Positions 52,430 through 61,715 of a stretch of 64,000 nucleotides of DNA are shown one piece after another (the stretch's first letter is position 1; each line of letters starts with the position of its first letter). The notes under the pieces were generated by a model. The model made no database searches and was not told where the DNA came from. It worked only from the letters and a program-made list of their open reading frames with translations. Source of the DNA: Mycobacterium sp. OAS707 (GTDB lineage Bacteria; Actinomycetota; Actinomycetes; Mycobacteriales; Mycobacteriaceae); assembly GCF_014873705.1 (NCBI RefSeq), contig NZ_JADBDS010000005.1, positions 434,001 through 498,000 of the forward strand, written 5' to 3'. A program made the translations under genes and the position numbers.

Positions 52430-52861
52430 TTAACGGATGCGCCGGCGCATTGTCGGGTCGGCGATGGTCAAGGCAATGAGGGCCAACACACCCAAGATGA
52501 TCGGCGGGACAGTCCACAGCGGGTAGTAGGCAAGCCAAATAATCATCAGTACAGTCGACCCCAGCGCCAACGCCAGGGCTGAAACGATTGCCCACCGGGC
52601 GCCCGACATCGCGGCAACACCGGCGAGGATCATCAGCGCGCCCAGCACGACATGGAGTGAGCCCCACCATGATTCGTTGAACTTGAACACCCACCGCGGC
52701 CCGTAGCGAAGCAGCTCATCGTAAAACAGTGTGGACAGCCCCAAACCCAGAATGAGCAGTCCTGACAAAGCCACGAATACGCCTCCGGCCAAGGCGGCGC
52801 CAACGGGTCGCGCACTGATCCGATCACCACCACGGACGGTATTGGGCACCTCGTCGGTCAC
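52430..52861 (-). CDS. DUF7144-type four-helix membrane protein (second copy)
   Basis: 143 residues from GTG 52861, chosen because AGGAG lies nine bases upstream; the ATG at 52870 sits on top of that site. Four hydrophobic segments match the paralogue at 14247-14684: LAGGVFVALSGLLILGLGL, WWGSLHVVLGALMILAGVA, ALALGSTVLMIIWLAYYPLW and PPIILGVLALIALTIA. The motif YGPRWVFKFN aligns with IGPHYIYKFN of the other copy. The family has no assigned function. It lies alone between the DUF5709 and cupredoxin genes. Confidence 0.75.
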   Translation of the reverse strand: MTDEVPNTVRGGDRISARPVGAALAGGVFVALSGLLILGLGLSTLFYDELLRYGPRWVFKFNESWWGSLHVVLGALMILAGVAAMSGARWAIVSALALALGSTVLMIIWLAYYPLWTVPPIILGVLALIALTIADPTMRRRIR

Positions 52862-53013
52862 TATGATCATCTCCTGGTTGGCCAACGCTGCAGCGTGGCA
52901 GTGAAATCGCGATCGCACCGACCGGCTCGTGAGGTAATGCCCCGCGGAAGGGCACCTCATACGCAGGCCGCCCGAACCGTATAGCTCAGAGCCTGGCGGG
53001 GAAACGGTTGGTT

Positions 53014-53498
53014 ATGTACCCGGCAGTAGTTTCGCGGCTCAACACCGCTGGCGGACATCCCGACTGGTCATTGCCAGCGTCGCTGTGCCGGCGCCGCGGC
53101 GGGGCGGTCGCAACCGCTGCACGCAGCGCCATGGTCGCGATACTGGTGGTGTCGGCTGGCTGCGGAGAGCGCGACACGAACCACAAGGCCGCCCACTCAC
53201 CGGCATTGACGAGCTCATCGAGCGTCGGCCGCCCGCCGCCGCCACCGCAGCCAGGCCCGTTCGCGATCACCATCGAGGACTTTTGTACACATTCCTTGCC
53301 GTCGGTGAGGGGACACAAGTCAGCATCGTCAACGACGACAACGTCGTGCACAGTGTCACCTCCGACAGTCCCGGCGTCTTTGATGTGACTGTGCAGCCAC
53401 ACGATAAGGCATTCCTGCTGGCACCAACCCGCCCCGGCCATTATGGCTATCACTGCACCTATCATCCCGGCATGCATGGCGAACTCGCCGTGTCCTAA
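53014..53498 (+). pseudogene. Cupredoxin-like lipoprotein gene with a frameshift in a T tract
   Basis: ATG 53014 opens a lipoprotein: a hydrophobic signal (SAMVAILVVSAGC) with lipobox V-S-A-G-C, a Pro/Ser linker, then GPFAITIEDF. At the TTTT run 53281-53284 the frame changes. Adding one T restores ITIEDFLYTFLAVGEGTQVS, then NDDNVVHSVTSD and YGYHCTYHPGMHGELAVS-stop. The restored protein has the full type-1 copper site: His in VVHSV, then Cys, His and Met in the last segment. It is either a recent pseudogene, an assembly error in a homopolymer, or a phase-variable gene. Intact relatives are periplasmic electron-transfer proteins. Confidence 0.7.
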
Positions 53499-53561
53499 CC
53501 CCACGGCCCAATGGCCGCCGCCGCACCAACTCTGCCCAGCCGGGTGGCAGCGCTGCTGGAA

Positions 53562-54626
53562 TCAGCCGCTGATCAACGCCAACCCGATGACACCGAGAAT
53601 GTAGAGCACGACAACGGCAAGGGAATCCACACCCATCCGCAACCATTGCCGCTGTGGGCGAAATATCAACCCGGCCATGTACACCACGGTCAGCAGGCCC
53701 GCGAGCGCGGTGAGATAGATGTCGCTGTGATGGGCTAAGGGTAGTACGGCTGAACCCGACAACAGCGTCGCGAACAAGAACAGAACCGGCAGGAATGCGT
53801 TGCCACCGAAGATGTCGCTCATCGCCAACTTGTAGTCACCCATGCGCGTCGACGTGAGCCCCGTCGAGAGTTCAGGCAGCGCGGTGGCCGCCGCAAGCAC
53901 CGTGGCCCCGAACACCACCCCCGACATACCCCACCGGCCGAACACCTCCTCGCCGCTGCGTTCAATTACCACACCGGCGATCAGCGTTGCGGCCGCCGCG
54001 GCGGTGAAAACGAGCACCGTCCGGGCAGTGCTGACACCTTTTTTGCTGGCGGTCTTTTCCTTCGTCGTCGTCGAGTGCCCGGTGGGCTTTTCTTGACTGT
54101 CGGGCGCATGGCCGGCTTCCTGCCATGGCAGCCCTCGCCCGGCGCGGCGGATCAACATCAATCCGACCGCCCACACGATGGCGATTAGCACGACACCTGG
54201 AGTCAGCCGCCAGGCGATCAGTGAACGCGGCAGCTGTGTGGACATCACCACGATCACCAAAAGCGCCACCACCAGCCCGGCCTCGAGTACGAGAGTGAGC
54301 GAGGCGGCCAGATACGTCAGGGGCTTACGCGGCCGAGTACCAGCAGCGTCCAGCACAGCGAGCACGACGGTCTGGATCGCAATGCCTCCCAGGATGTTGC
54401 CCACCGCCACGTCGAGCTGGTGGGCCAGCGCGGCGCTGGCGGTTATGGCGATCTCAGGCAGGTTAGTTGCGATCGCCAACAAAATGACGCCGCCGAGCGC
54501 CGAGCCCAGATGCCAGCGTTCGGAGAGGACGTCTGTGCTATGCGACAACGTGATTCCGGCAATCCATATCACGGCGGCACACGCCACAAAGATCGCCACG
54601 AGCGCTAGCGAGGGCAATGATGTCAT
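53562..54626 (-). CDS. Calcium/cation-proton exchanger (CaCA family)
   Basis: 354 residues from ATG 54626; a start at 54698 would add 24 residues. Two inverted repeats of about five spans each carry the alpha motifs ATNLPEIAITASAALAHQLD near residue 57 and AATALPELSTGLTSTRMGDY near 245, each with the ion-binding Glu. A central cytoplasmic loop (about 170-215) is rich in Lys/Thr/Glu. These exchangers use the proton or sodium gradient to expel Ca2+. It is divergent from the iron-permease-like gene. Confidence 0.85.
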   Translation of the reverse strand: MTSLPSLALVAIFVACAAVIWIAGITLSHSTDVLSERWHLGSALGGVILLAIATNLPEIAITASAALAHQLDVAVGNILGGIAIQTVVLAVLDAAGTRPRKPLTYLAASLTLVLEAGLVVALLVIVVMSTQLPRSLIAWRLTPGVVLIAIVWAVGLMLIRRAGRGLPWQEAGHAPDSQEKPTGHSTTTKEKTASKKGVSTARTVLVFTAAAAATLIAGVVIERSGEEVFGRWGMSGVVFGATVLAAATALPELSTGLTSTRMGDYKLAMSDIFGGNAFLPVLFLFATLLSGSAVLPLAHHSDIYLTALAGLLTVVYMAGLIFRPQRQWLRMGVDSLAVVVLYILGVIGLALISG

Positions 54627-54985
54627 CGGCAGGCTCGCGTCCGTCGGCGGGCGAACCGGTGCATCGCTATTGGCTCCTCGATAATTCGGCTTTGGCATGC
54701 GGGCGGCACAGAAATGGGCCGGCCATCGCACAGATATATTGCCCACTGCCCGCTGAACTAACCCGGTCGAACGTGCCTCCCGGTCAATCGGACGCCGTAC
54801 CAGCGGCGGTGGCCGAGCATATGCAGCGGCAACGTGGGCCGTTCTGCCGCAGTGACGGTGAGGGCATGTATAGCGCCAGTCCCAGGCGGGAACAGTTTTA
54901 TTGCTGGCGCACTGCTGGTGCTGACGAGGCAAGCAGGCCAGCCGGCGCAGCGTCGGCACGTCAGCGAAGAAAGGGTGGAACCGCT

Positions 54986-55411
54986 ATGTCTGGCTCGTCG
55001 ATCACCGCGCCACGCAAACAACCGGGCGAGATGCCAAGCGATGTCTCTGATCAGTTGTCGATCTTCGATCGTTTCGCGTCTAAGGTCAGCTTGTGGGTGT
55101 CGCGGGCGTGGTTCTTCTCGTTCTGTGTCCTGCTGATCATCGTGTGGGCGCCGTCTTATCTTGTGATCAAGCTCAACACCTGGCAATTGATCATCAACAC
55201 CATCACCACGATCATCACGTTTCTGTTGGTCGCGTTGCTGCAGAACACCCAGTCACGAACCGACCGCGCCACCCAACACAAACTCAATGCGCTTGCCGAC
55301 GCGCTCTGGGATTTGATGGGAGAGCTGGGACAGCAGTATCCCGAACTGAGGCGCCACCGCGACGAGCTAGCCGCCGCAGTCGGACTGGAAACCCGTGAGG
55401 GCTCGGGTTAG
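54986..55411 (+). CDS. Low-affinity iron permease-like small membrane protein
   Basis: 141 residues from ATG 54986 with GGGTGG upstream. Two hydrophobic segments (about residues 43-61, FFSFCVLLIIVWAPSYLVI, and 67-87, LIINTITTIITFLLVALLQN) are followed by the family motif NTQSRTDRATQHKLNALADAL near 88-108 and a charged C-terminal helix. This is the low-affinity iron permease (Fet4-related) family, whose bacterial members are short and whose transport role is unproven. Upstream in-frame sequence is unlike the family and is excluded. Confidence 0.75.
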   Translation: MSGSSITAPRKQPGEMPSDVSDQLSIFDRFASKVSLWVSRAWFFSFCVLLIIVWAPSYLVIKLNTWQLIINTITTIITFLLVALLQNTQSRTDRATQHKLNALADALWDLMGELGQQYPELRRHRDELAAAVGLETREGSG

Positions 55412-55925
55412 CCCCGCCCGGCGGCTGCGGCGCCGACTGGTCTTGAGAGCCGCGAAGTGGTGAGAGGGGCCAATTCCTCAGGCGACCCTCAGCGATGTCG
55501 ATGAATGCAGCCGCTCTCATCGGAGATGTCGGTGAACGTCGCGGTCGGGTTCTGATACGCGACGCTTTTGGCCAGGATGTCGAGCCCAGCCCAAAGTTTT
55601 TGGTGGTGCGCTCTACAGTCTCACTGCACCAGTGATTGCGCCCCGTGGTCATGCCGGTTGACGATCCAGCGCAGCGTACGAAGTCACATCGACGCCAAGT
55701 GTGCTGGGTCGGCGAGGCGCAAGCCTCTTCGTCGGGAACCGGTTCGCTGGATGGCCGGTGTTGCTCGACGGCATCGGCGACCGGGACGCCGTCGGGGAGC
55801 TGCGCGTTGTCTTGCATGGCCGCAAAAACACTCGGTGTGCGTCAGCTGTGAACCGCCCCCGACCAGCGTGGCGTCCGGAATGCGAATAGAGTGAATCAAT
55901 TTTACGAAGAGTCGATCGCTGTCCC
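55412..55925. other. Gene-free or decayed stretch left of the glycan cluster
   Basis: About 510 bases. Minus-strand fragments in different frames read KNFGLGSTSWPKASRIR and HQKLWAGLDILAKSVAYQN with TATFTDISDES, suggesting a broken small gene, but no family is recognised. This marks the left boundary of the 56-64 kb cluster; no integrase, tRNA or direct repeat was found. Confidence 0.35.
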
Positions 55926-55950
55926 GTTAGGCCGAATTGAATCCGGGTAA
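55926..55950 (+). promoter_or_regulatory. Possible SigF-like promoter before the glycan cluster
   Basis: GTTA (55926-55929), 15-base spacer, GGGTAA (55945-55950). This departs from consensus at one base in each box. A start about 55957 would put the ATG at 55960 almost at the 5' end. Confidence 0.35.
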
Positions 55951-55959
55951 GTGGTTCTC

Positions 55960-56931
55960 ATGGCGCGATCTGATGCCGTCCGTTCGGTTTTGGTGTGGCA
56001 CGTGCACGGGTCGTGGATGGAGTCGTTCGTCGCTGGGCGTTATCGCTGGGTGATTCCTGTGAACGACGACCGCGACGCCTATGGGCGCGGCTTGTGTGGT
56101 CGCAATTGGCCACGCGCGCAGGAGGTTCCGTCGTGGCGCCTGCGTGACGAAGACATCGACCTTGTGGTGTTGCAGCGCCCTCACGAGATCGAGCTGGCGA
56201 CACGTTGGCTCGGGCGTCGGCCCGGCATCGACGTCCCTGCTGTCTACGTCGAACACAACACGCCACGACCCTTCGCCGTCGACAGCGTTCACCCACTCGC
56301 GGCGCGTGACGACATTCAATTGATACACGTCACCGACTTCAACTGCTTGATGTGGAACAACGGCGTCGCCCCCACCGGGGTGATCAATCACGGCATCGCC
56401 GATCCCGGCCACCTCTATACCGGCGAATTGCCTGTCGCGGCAACCATGATCAATGAACCGTTGCGGCGCGGGCGCACGGTCGGCACCGATTTGCTGGACG
56501 AACTGTCGATCGCCACGCCGATCGACGTGTGGGGCATTGATACAGAAGCGCTATCTGGCAACGGGCGTGTGCGGGGCAAGGGCGACGTGCCGGCGCCGCG
56601 GCTGCTGCACCAGGTGGCACGGCGCAGGGTGTATCTGCATACCGCTCGCTGGACATCGCTAGGCCTATCCCTGATCGAGGCCATGTACCTCGGCATGCCG
56701 GTGGTGGCGGTCGCGTCCACGATGGCGCCACTAGTGGTGCCGCCGGAGGCCGGCGTGGTCAGCGCGGACGTCACCACGCTGGCGCACGCCCTCGAGGGGT
56801 TCGTCACCGATCGTTCGGCAGCTGCGGCGGCGGGCAAAGCGTCCCGTGACTTCGCCATGGCGCACTTCGCGCTCGAGCGGTTCCTCGCCGAGTGGGAGGA
56901 CGTCATCGACACCAGTTGCGAGAGGGTCTGA
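55960..56931 (+). CDS. GT-B glycosyltransferase
   Basis: 323 residues from ATG 55960; GTG 55951 is an alternative. The N-terminal domain shows VLVWHVHGSWMESFV near residue 10 and an internal EHNTPRP loop. The C-terminal domain near 215-290 has the GT4-like pattern VYLHTARWTSLGLSLIEAMY then LGMPVVAVASTMAPLVVPPE and ADVTTLAHAL, the donor-binding E-x7-E type region. It probably transfers a sugar from a nucleotide donor. First gene of the cluster, followed after 13 bases by another glycosyltransferase with a strong ribosome site. Confidence 0.75.
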   Translation: MARSDAVRSVLVWHVHGSWMESFVAGRYRWVIPVNDDRDAYGRGLCGRNWPRAQEVPSWRLRDEDIDLVVLQRPHEIELATRWLGRRPGIDVPAVYVEHNTPRPFAVDSVHPLAARDDIQLIHVTDFNCLMWNNGVAPTGVINHGIADPGHLYTGELPVAATMINEPLRRGRTVGTDLLDELSIATPIDVWGIDTEALSGNGRVRGKGDVPAPRLLHQVARRRVYLHTARWTSLGLSLIEAMYLGMPVVAVASTMAPLVVPPEAGVVSADVTTLAHALEGFVTDRSAAAAAGKASRDFAMAHFALERFLAEWEDVIDTSCERV

Positions 56932-56944
56932 AAGGAGGATTGCC

Positions 56945-58183
56945 GTGAAGATCGCCATGGTCTCCGAACACGCCAGTCCGTTGGCGGTGCTGGGCGGCGT
57001 CGACGCGGGCGGCCAAAACGTCCACGTCGCCGAACTGTCAGCGGCGCTGACGCGGCGCGGCCATGCCGTGACCGTCTACACCCGTCGGGATGATCACGAC
57101 CTCCCCGAACGTGTCGAGATGCCGCAGGGTTACACGGTTGTTCACGTGCCGGCCGGCCCTCCTGAACGGCTGCCGAAGGACGAATTGCTGGCCCACATGG
57201 GCCCATTCGCTCAGTTTCTGGATGCGCAATGGCGCGCCGATCGGCCGGACGTCACGCACGCCCATTTCTGGATGTCGGGAATCGCAACCCAATTGGCGAC
57301 ACGGCACCTCGATCTGCCTGCGGTACAGACCTTTCATGCGCTCGGCGTCGTCAAGCGTCGGCACCAGGGTGCCGACGACACCAGCCCCCGGGAGCGACTG
57401 CGCCTCGAGGCCATGGTCGCCCGCAGCGCGACCTGGGTCGCGGCGACGTGCACCGACGAAGTCTTCGAGCTGATGCGGATGGGCCGGTCGCGCGCCCGGA
57501 TGTCGGTCGTACCCTGCGGGGTGAATCTCGACCACTTCACGCCCGATGGGCCGACGGCACCACGTGGCGAGCGGCATCGCATCGTCAGCGTCGGAAGATT
57601 CGTCCCGCGCAAGGGTTTCGACACCGTCGTGCGTGCGCTGCCGGCGATACCGGGCGCCGAACTCGTCATCGTCGGGGGCCCTGAAAAGGCCCAACTGGCT
57701 TCAGATCCCGAGGCGCGCCGACTGCGAGCGCTGGCCGCCCAACTGGGCGTTGCCGACCGGGTAAAACTGTATGGATCCGTTGCGCGCGAATACATGCCGG
57801 CGATCTTGCGGTCCGCCGATGTTGTCGCGTGCACCCCGTGGTACGAGCCGTTCGGCATCGTGCCACTAGAGGCGATGGCGTGCGGTGTCCCGGTGGTCGC
57901 CTCCGCGGTTGGCGGCATGATCGACACGGTCGTGCACGATGTGACCGGGCGGCTCGTGAAACCGAAGAGCCATACCGAAGTGGCCGACGCGATCAATGAC
58001 CTGTTGCACAACGACTTCCTGCGGAAGGGCCTGGGCGCGGCGGGCCGGGATCGCGCCAAGGCGCGTTACTCGTGGGACCGAATCGCCGCCGACACACTGC
58101 GCATCTACGACCGTCTGGTGCCCGCGGCCCAAGAGCCCGCGAATCAGCAGGCGACCGATCTGTCGTCACTTTCGTCCGGATGA
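56945..58183 (+). CDS. GT4-family glycosyltransferase
   Basis: 412 residues from GTG 56945 with AAAGGAGGA upstream. N-terminal acceptor domain: KIAMVSEHASPLAVLGGVDA then GGQNVHVAELSAALTRRGH (the GGxxxH-type glycine motif). C-terminal donor domain: VSVGRFVPRKGFDTVVRALP near 220, VKLYGSVAREYMPAILRSAD near 280 and YEPFGIVPLEAMACGVPVVA near 305, with the E-x7-E motif. The sequence resembles mycobacterial MshA-like and trehalose/mannosyl GT4 enzymes. The sugar donor is unknown. Confidence 0.85.
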   Translation: MKIAMVSEHASPLAVLGGVDAGGQNVHVAELSAALTRRGHAVTVYTRRDDHDLPERVEMPQGYTVVHVPAGPPERLPKDELLAHMGPFAQFLDAQWRADRPDVTHAHFWMSGIATQLATRHLDLPAVQTFHALGVVKRRHQGADDTSPRERLRLEAMVARSATWVAATCTDEVFELMRMGRSRARMSVVPCGVNLDHFTPDGPTAPRGERHRIVSVGRFVPRKGFDTVVRALPAIPGAELVIVGGPEKAQLASDPEARRLRALAAQLGVADRVKLYGSVAREYMPAILRSADVVACTPWYEPFGIVPLEAMACGVPVVASAVGGMIDTVVHDVTGRLVKPKSHTEVADAINDLLHNDFLRKGLGAAGRDRAKARYSWDRIAADTLRIYDRLVPAAQEPANQQATDLSSLSSG

Positions 58184-58188
58184 CGGGC

Positions 58189-59067
58189 TCACTGCGACTC
58201 CAGTGCCGTCAGCGCGCGCTCGACACTGACAGGCAACCGCTTGCGCTCGTTGACGACGTCCGGCAGGCGGGCGATCGCCTCGGCGGCCGCCCGCGCATGC
58301 TCGCGATCACGAAGCGCGGCCCACAGCAGCGCGGCAGTTGCTCTCATGCACCGCGTCATCGGGCGACGAAGCCATGTGGTCAACACCGCATTGCGCATCT
58401 GACGGGCGTTCTGCGTCGCCGTGCTGGCGCGGTGCGCGGAGGGCTGGTGAATGGCGACGAGGTCCCGGCAGTAGCACAAGTCCCACCCGAGCGCGGCGAG
58501 ATCCATGGCGAGCAGCTGTTCCTCGCCGCGGAAATGCAGGATGCCGCTGAAGCCGCCTGCCGCCTCGAATGCCTGCTTGCGCACCATCGACGCACAGCTC
58601 ATGAATCCGAGCACAGATGGGCCGGGCAGGCCGGGCCGATGCCCGAGCGCGCTGTTTGCCAGCAGGGCGCAGAAGGGGTCCTCGCGGCGTTGCGGCCAAA
58701 CGATGGTGCGCGCTGCCAGCAGGCCCAGCGTCGGGTGGCGATCGAAGAGGTCGGCCCCGGTCGCTGGTGCGTCGGACATCCACCACGAGTCGTCGTCGCA
58801 GAACGCCACGTACGGAGTGCGGGCCGCAGCCACACCGACGTTGCGGCCAACTGCTCCCCGGTTTTCGTTCAGCTCGATGACGCGCAACCTGCCACCCGAC
58901 GTCGCAGCGATCCGATTCATGATGGCCACCGAATTATCTTGAGACGCATTGTCCACCACAATGATTGGGCACGGTGTGCTGTCGAGCAGCCTGGCCACCG
59001 TGGTCGCCAGCTCGTCTGCGCGATCACGGCTGGCAATGACGAACGAAATGCGGTGCGTGGCATCCAT
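58189..59067 (-). CDS. GT2-family glycosyltransferase
   Basis: 292 residues from ATG 59067. GT-A fold: ISFVIASRDRADELATTVA at the N-terminus, PIIVVDNASQDNSVAIM near 35, ENRGAVGRNVGVAAARTPYV near 67, then the DXD-like FCDDDSWW near 90. Later GFMSCASMVRKQAFEAAGGF and FRGEEQLLAMDLAALGWDL match GT2 acceptor-side helices. It is the only minus-strand gene in the cluster, convergent with the GT4 gene and divergent from the SDR gene. Probably cytoplasmic and peripheral, as it has no clear membrane segment. Confidence 0.85.
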   Translation of the reverse strand: MDATHRISFVIASRDRADELATTVARLLDSTPCPIIVVDNASQDNSVAIMNRIAATSGGRLRVIELNENRGAVGRNVGVAAARTPYVAFCDDDSWWMSDAPATGADLFDRHPTLGLLAARTIVWPQRREDPFCALLANSALGHRPGLPGPSVLGFMSCASMVRKQAFEAAGGFSGILHFRGEEQLLAMDLAALGWDLCYCRDLVAIHQPSAHRASTATQNARQMRNAVLTTWLRRPMTRCMRATAALLWAALRDREHARAAAEAIARLPDVVNERKRLPVSVERALTALESQ

Positions 59068-59107
59068 AACGGGGCCGACTACCCGCCGAAACGGAGGGCA
59101 AACACCG

Positions 59108-60091
59108 ATGCGTGAACTCCGACGGGTCATGGTCACGGGCGGCGGGGGCTTTCTCGGCGGCCAGCTGTGCGAGCGGTTGCTCGAGTCAGGGGCGGAGGTG
59201 ATTTGCGTCGACGATCTGTCCACGAGTGCACCGACTGCGGCGGATCGGCTGCGCGGACGGCAGGGTTATCGGTTCATCCGCCACGACATCAGCCATTCGC
59301 TGATCGGCGGCCCGACCGACGTCGACACCGTATTCCATTTGGCCTCACCGGCGTCTCCGGTGGATTACCTGCGCATGCCCGTGCAGACGATGCGCACCGG
59401 CGCACTGGGCACCGCGAACGCGCTCGACATCGCCGAACGTGCCAACGCCCGCCTGGTGCTTGCGTCGACCAGCGAGGTGTACGGCGATCCGCTGCGGCAT
59501 CCGCAACCGGAAACCTATTGGGGCAACGTCAATCCCGTCGGCCCGCGCAGCGTCTACGACGAGGCGAAGCGGTTCGCCGAAGCGTTGACGTTCGCGTATC
59601 GGCGGGCGCGCTCCGCCGATGTCGGCGTGGCGCGGATCTTCAACACTTACGGTCCGGGGATGCGCAGCGATGACGGGCGCATGGTGCCCACGTTCTGCAG
59701 TCAGGCGCTCGCCGGACAGCCGATCACCGTGACCGGCACCGGTCAACAGACGCGGTCACTGTGTTATATCGACGACACCATCGATGCGTTGGTTGCGCTC
59801 GCTCAATCGGATTTCGCCGGACCGGTCAACGTCGGCAACCCGACGGAGCTGTCGGTGCTGCACATCGCCGAACTCGTCCGTGACCTGGCAGGCAGTCAGT
59901 CCGCGATCCGTTTCGTCGCTGCCGCGGAGGACGACCCGCAGCGGCGCTGCCCTGACATCACGTTGGCTGGCGAGCAGTTGGGCTGGCAACCCCGGGTGGG
60001 CTGCCGCGCCGGGTTGGAGCTGACCGTGGACTGGTTCCGTACCCAGCGACGCCCACAGCCGTCGGCATCTGCTGCGCTGCAAGGAAGTTAG
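59108..60091 (+). CDS. NAD-dependent epimerase/dehydratase, UDP-glucuronate decarboxylase-like
   Basis: 327 residues from ATG 59108, GGAGGG ten bases upstream. Extended-SDR fold: VMVTGGGGFLGGQLCERLL at residues 7-25 for NAD, DDLSTSAP near 37, FHLASPASPVDYLRMPVQT near 77, STSEVYGDP near 120 and YDEAKRFAE near 149 with catalytic Tyr and Lys. The VDYLR and YWGNVNPVGPRSVYDEAKR segments are typical of UXS enzymes, which convert UDP-glucuronate to UDP-xylose; related 4-epimerases and dTDP-sugar enzymes look similar. It likely makes a sugar donor for the neighbouring glycosyltransferases. Confidence 0.8.
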   Translation: MRELRRVMVTGGGGFLGGQLCERLLESGAEVICVDDLSTSAPTAADRLRGRQGYRFIRHDISHSLIGGPTDVDTVFHLASPASPVDYLRMPVQTMRTGALGTANALDIAERANARLVLASTSEVYGDPLRHPQPETYWGNVNPVGPRSVYDEAKRFAEALTFAYRRARSADVGVARIFNTYGPGMRSDDGRMVPTFCSQALAGQPITVTGTGQQTRSLCYIDDTIDALVALAQSDFAGPVNVGNPTELSVLHIAELVRDLAGSQSAIRFVAAAEDDPQRRCPDITLAGEQLGWQPRVGCRAGLELTVDWFRTQRRPQPSASAALQGS

Positions 60092-60101
60092 GAGATATCG
60101 G

Positions 60102-61715
60102 GTGCGAATCCTTGGAATCAACGCAGTTTTCCACGACCCCGCCGCCGCGGTGGTTGTTGACGGCCACATCGTCGCTGCCGCCGAAGAGGAGCGGTTCTCC
60201 CGGCGTAAGCACGGTAAGCAGGCGGTGCCGTTTTCGACGTGGGAGCTGCCGATCCAGTCGGCGCGGTGGTGTCTCGAGCAGGCCGGCCTGCGGCCTTCTG
60301 ATCTTGACGCGGTTGGCTATTCGTATGACCCGCGGCTGATGGACGACACGACCGCCGACCTCGACGGGCTCGACCGCGATTGGGAGTACCTGCGCACGAT
60401 GTATGCACAGCGGGCCCCGCGGTTCCTGCAATCAGCGCTGCCCGGCCTCGATCCGGGAATCGTGCGGCACGTTCGGCACCACGTCGCACATGCGGCGTCC
60501 AGTGCGCTGGCCTCACCTCACCCCGACTGTGCGGTGCTGGTTGTCGACGGCCGCGGTGAGCGCTCCTCGATGCTGGCGGGCACCTATCGGGACGGCAAGA
60601 TCGACGTGCTGGCCACGCAGTCGCTGCCGCACTCGCTGGGTCTGCTGTACGAGAACCTCACCGAACATCTGGGTTTTCAGCGATCAAGCGACGAATACAA
60701 GGTGATGGCGATGGCGTCCTATGGGACGCCGCGTTTCGCTGACAGATTGCGCGAGCTGGTTTACGCGTGTGGTGATGGCGGCTTTCGGACCGAACCGGTG
60801 GATTGGCAGTCGTTCGGGCCACGCGGTGAGCATAACGTCGACTTGGCGTGCAGTGTGCAGACGGTGCTCGAGGAAGTGCTGCTCGGCCTGGTCCGTTGGC
60901 TGCGACAGCGTACCGATGACGAAAAGCTCTGCCTGGCAGGAGGAGTGGCACTCAACTGTGTGGCCAACTCCAAGCTGTACGCCGATGGCGGCTTCACTAA
61001 TGTGTGGGTGCAGCCGGCCGCGGGCGATTCGGGCACCGCGCTCGGCGCCGCGCTGGCGCTCGCCGGAGAAGCCGGTGAGTCGATCGCCCCGATGCCGTCC
61101 GCTCAGCTGGGTCGCGGGTTCTCCGATGAGGAGATCGAGGCGACGCTGCGCGAGGCGGCGCTGCCATATGAGCGGCCGTTCGATTTCCCGGCGACCGTCG
61201 GCGACGCCCTGGCTGAGGACCAGTTGATCGGCTGGTTTCAGGGTCGCGCGGAGTTCGGGCCGCGGGCACTTGGCGGACGCTCGCTGCTTGCCGACCCGCG
61301 GCGGGTCGAGAACCTCGAGCGACTCAACACCGTCAAGGGCCGCGAACAGTTCCGCCCGGTGGCGCCGATGGTGCTCGCCGAACGAGCCGACGAGATCTTC
61401 TCGGGCGGCCCGATTCCGAGCCCGTACATGTTGTTTGTGCACGACGTCGTCGACGCATGGCGGCCGAAGATTCCCGCTGTCACCCATGTCGACGGCACTG
61501 CGCGAATCCAGACTGTCGACAAGGCCAACCCGGTGCTGCACGCCACCATCGCTCGGTTCGCCGAGCGTACGGGTGTGCCGGTTGTCGTGAACACCAGCTT
61601 CAATACGTCGGGCCGTCCGATGGTGGACAGCCCGCGCGACGCGCTCGAATGTTTCGGCAGCGCACCGATCGACATGCTGGCGATCGGTCCCTTCATCGTG
61701 AGGCGGCCCAGGTGA
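60102..61715 (+). CDS. Carbamoyltransferase (NodU/CmcH family)
   Basis: 537 residues from GTG 60102, AGGAG upstream. N-terminal YrdC/TsaD-like domain: GINAVFHDPAAAVVVDGHIV, EEERFSRRKHGKQAV, then the metal-site HHVAHAASSAL near 127 and KVMAMASYGTP near 205. C-terminal domain: GRAEFGPRALGGRSLLADPR near 383 and VVVNTSFNTSGRPMVDSPRD near 500. The family uses carbamoyl phosphate and ATP to O-carbamoylate a sugar hydroxyl, as in Nod factor, cephamycin or novobiocin synthesis. Its target here is inferred to be the sugar assembled by the cluster. The next gene overlaps its stop (GTGA). Confidence 0.9.
   Translation: MRILGINAVFHDPAAAVVVDGHIVAAAEEERFSRRKHGKQAVPFSTWELPIQSARWCLEQAGLRPSDLDAVGYSYDPRLMDDTTADLDGLDRDWEYLRTMYAQRAPRFLQSALPGLDPGIVRHVRHHVAHAASSALASPHPDCAVLVVDGRGERSSMLAGTYRDGKIDVLATQSLPHSLGLLYENLTEHLGFQRSSDEYKVMAMASYGTPRFADRLRELVYACGDGGFRTEPVDWQSFGPRGEHNVDLACSVQTVLEEVLLGLVRWLRQRTDDEKLCLAGGVALNCVANSKLYADGGFTNVWVQPAAGDSGTALGAALALAGEAGESIAPMPSAQLGRGFSDEEIEATLREAALPYERPFDFPATVGDALAEDQLIGWFQGRAEFGPRALGGRSLLADPRRVENLERLNTVKGREQFRPVAPMVLAERADEIFSGGPIPSPYMLFVHDVVDAWRPKIPAVTHVDGTARIQTVDKANPVLHATIARFAERTGVPVVVNTSFNTSGRPMVDSPRDALECFGSAPIDMLAIGPFIVRRPR

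Noticed and set aside
55412..55925. Possible transposase remnant at the left edge of the glycan cluster
   Set aside because: Fragments are too short and no inverted repeats, DDE motif or target duplication are visible.
58072..59115. 347-codon open frame on +
   Set aside because: Antisense to the GT2 gene with recognisable GT-A motifs.
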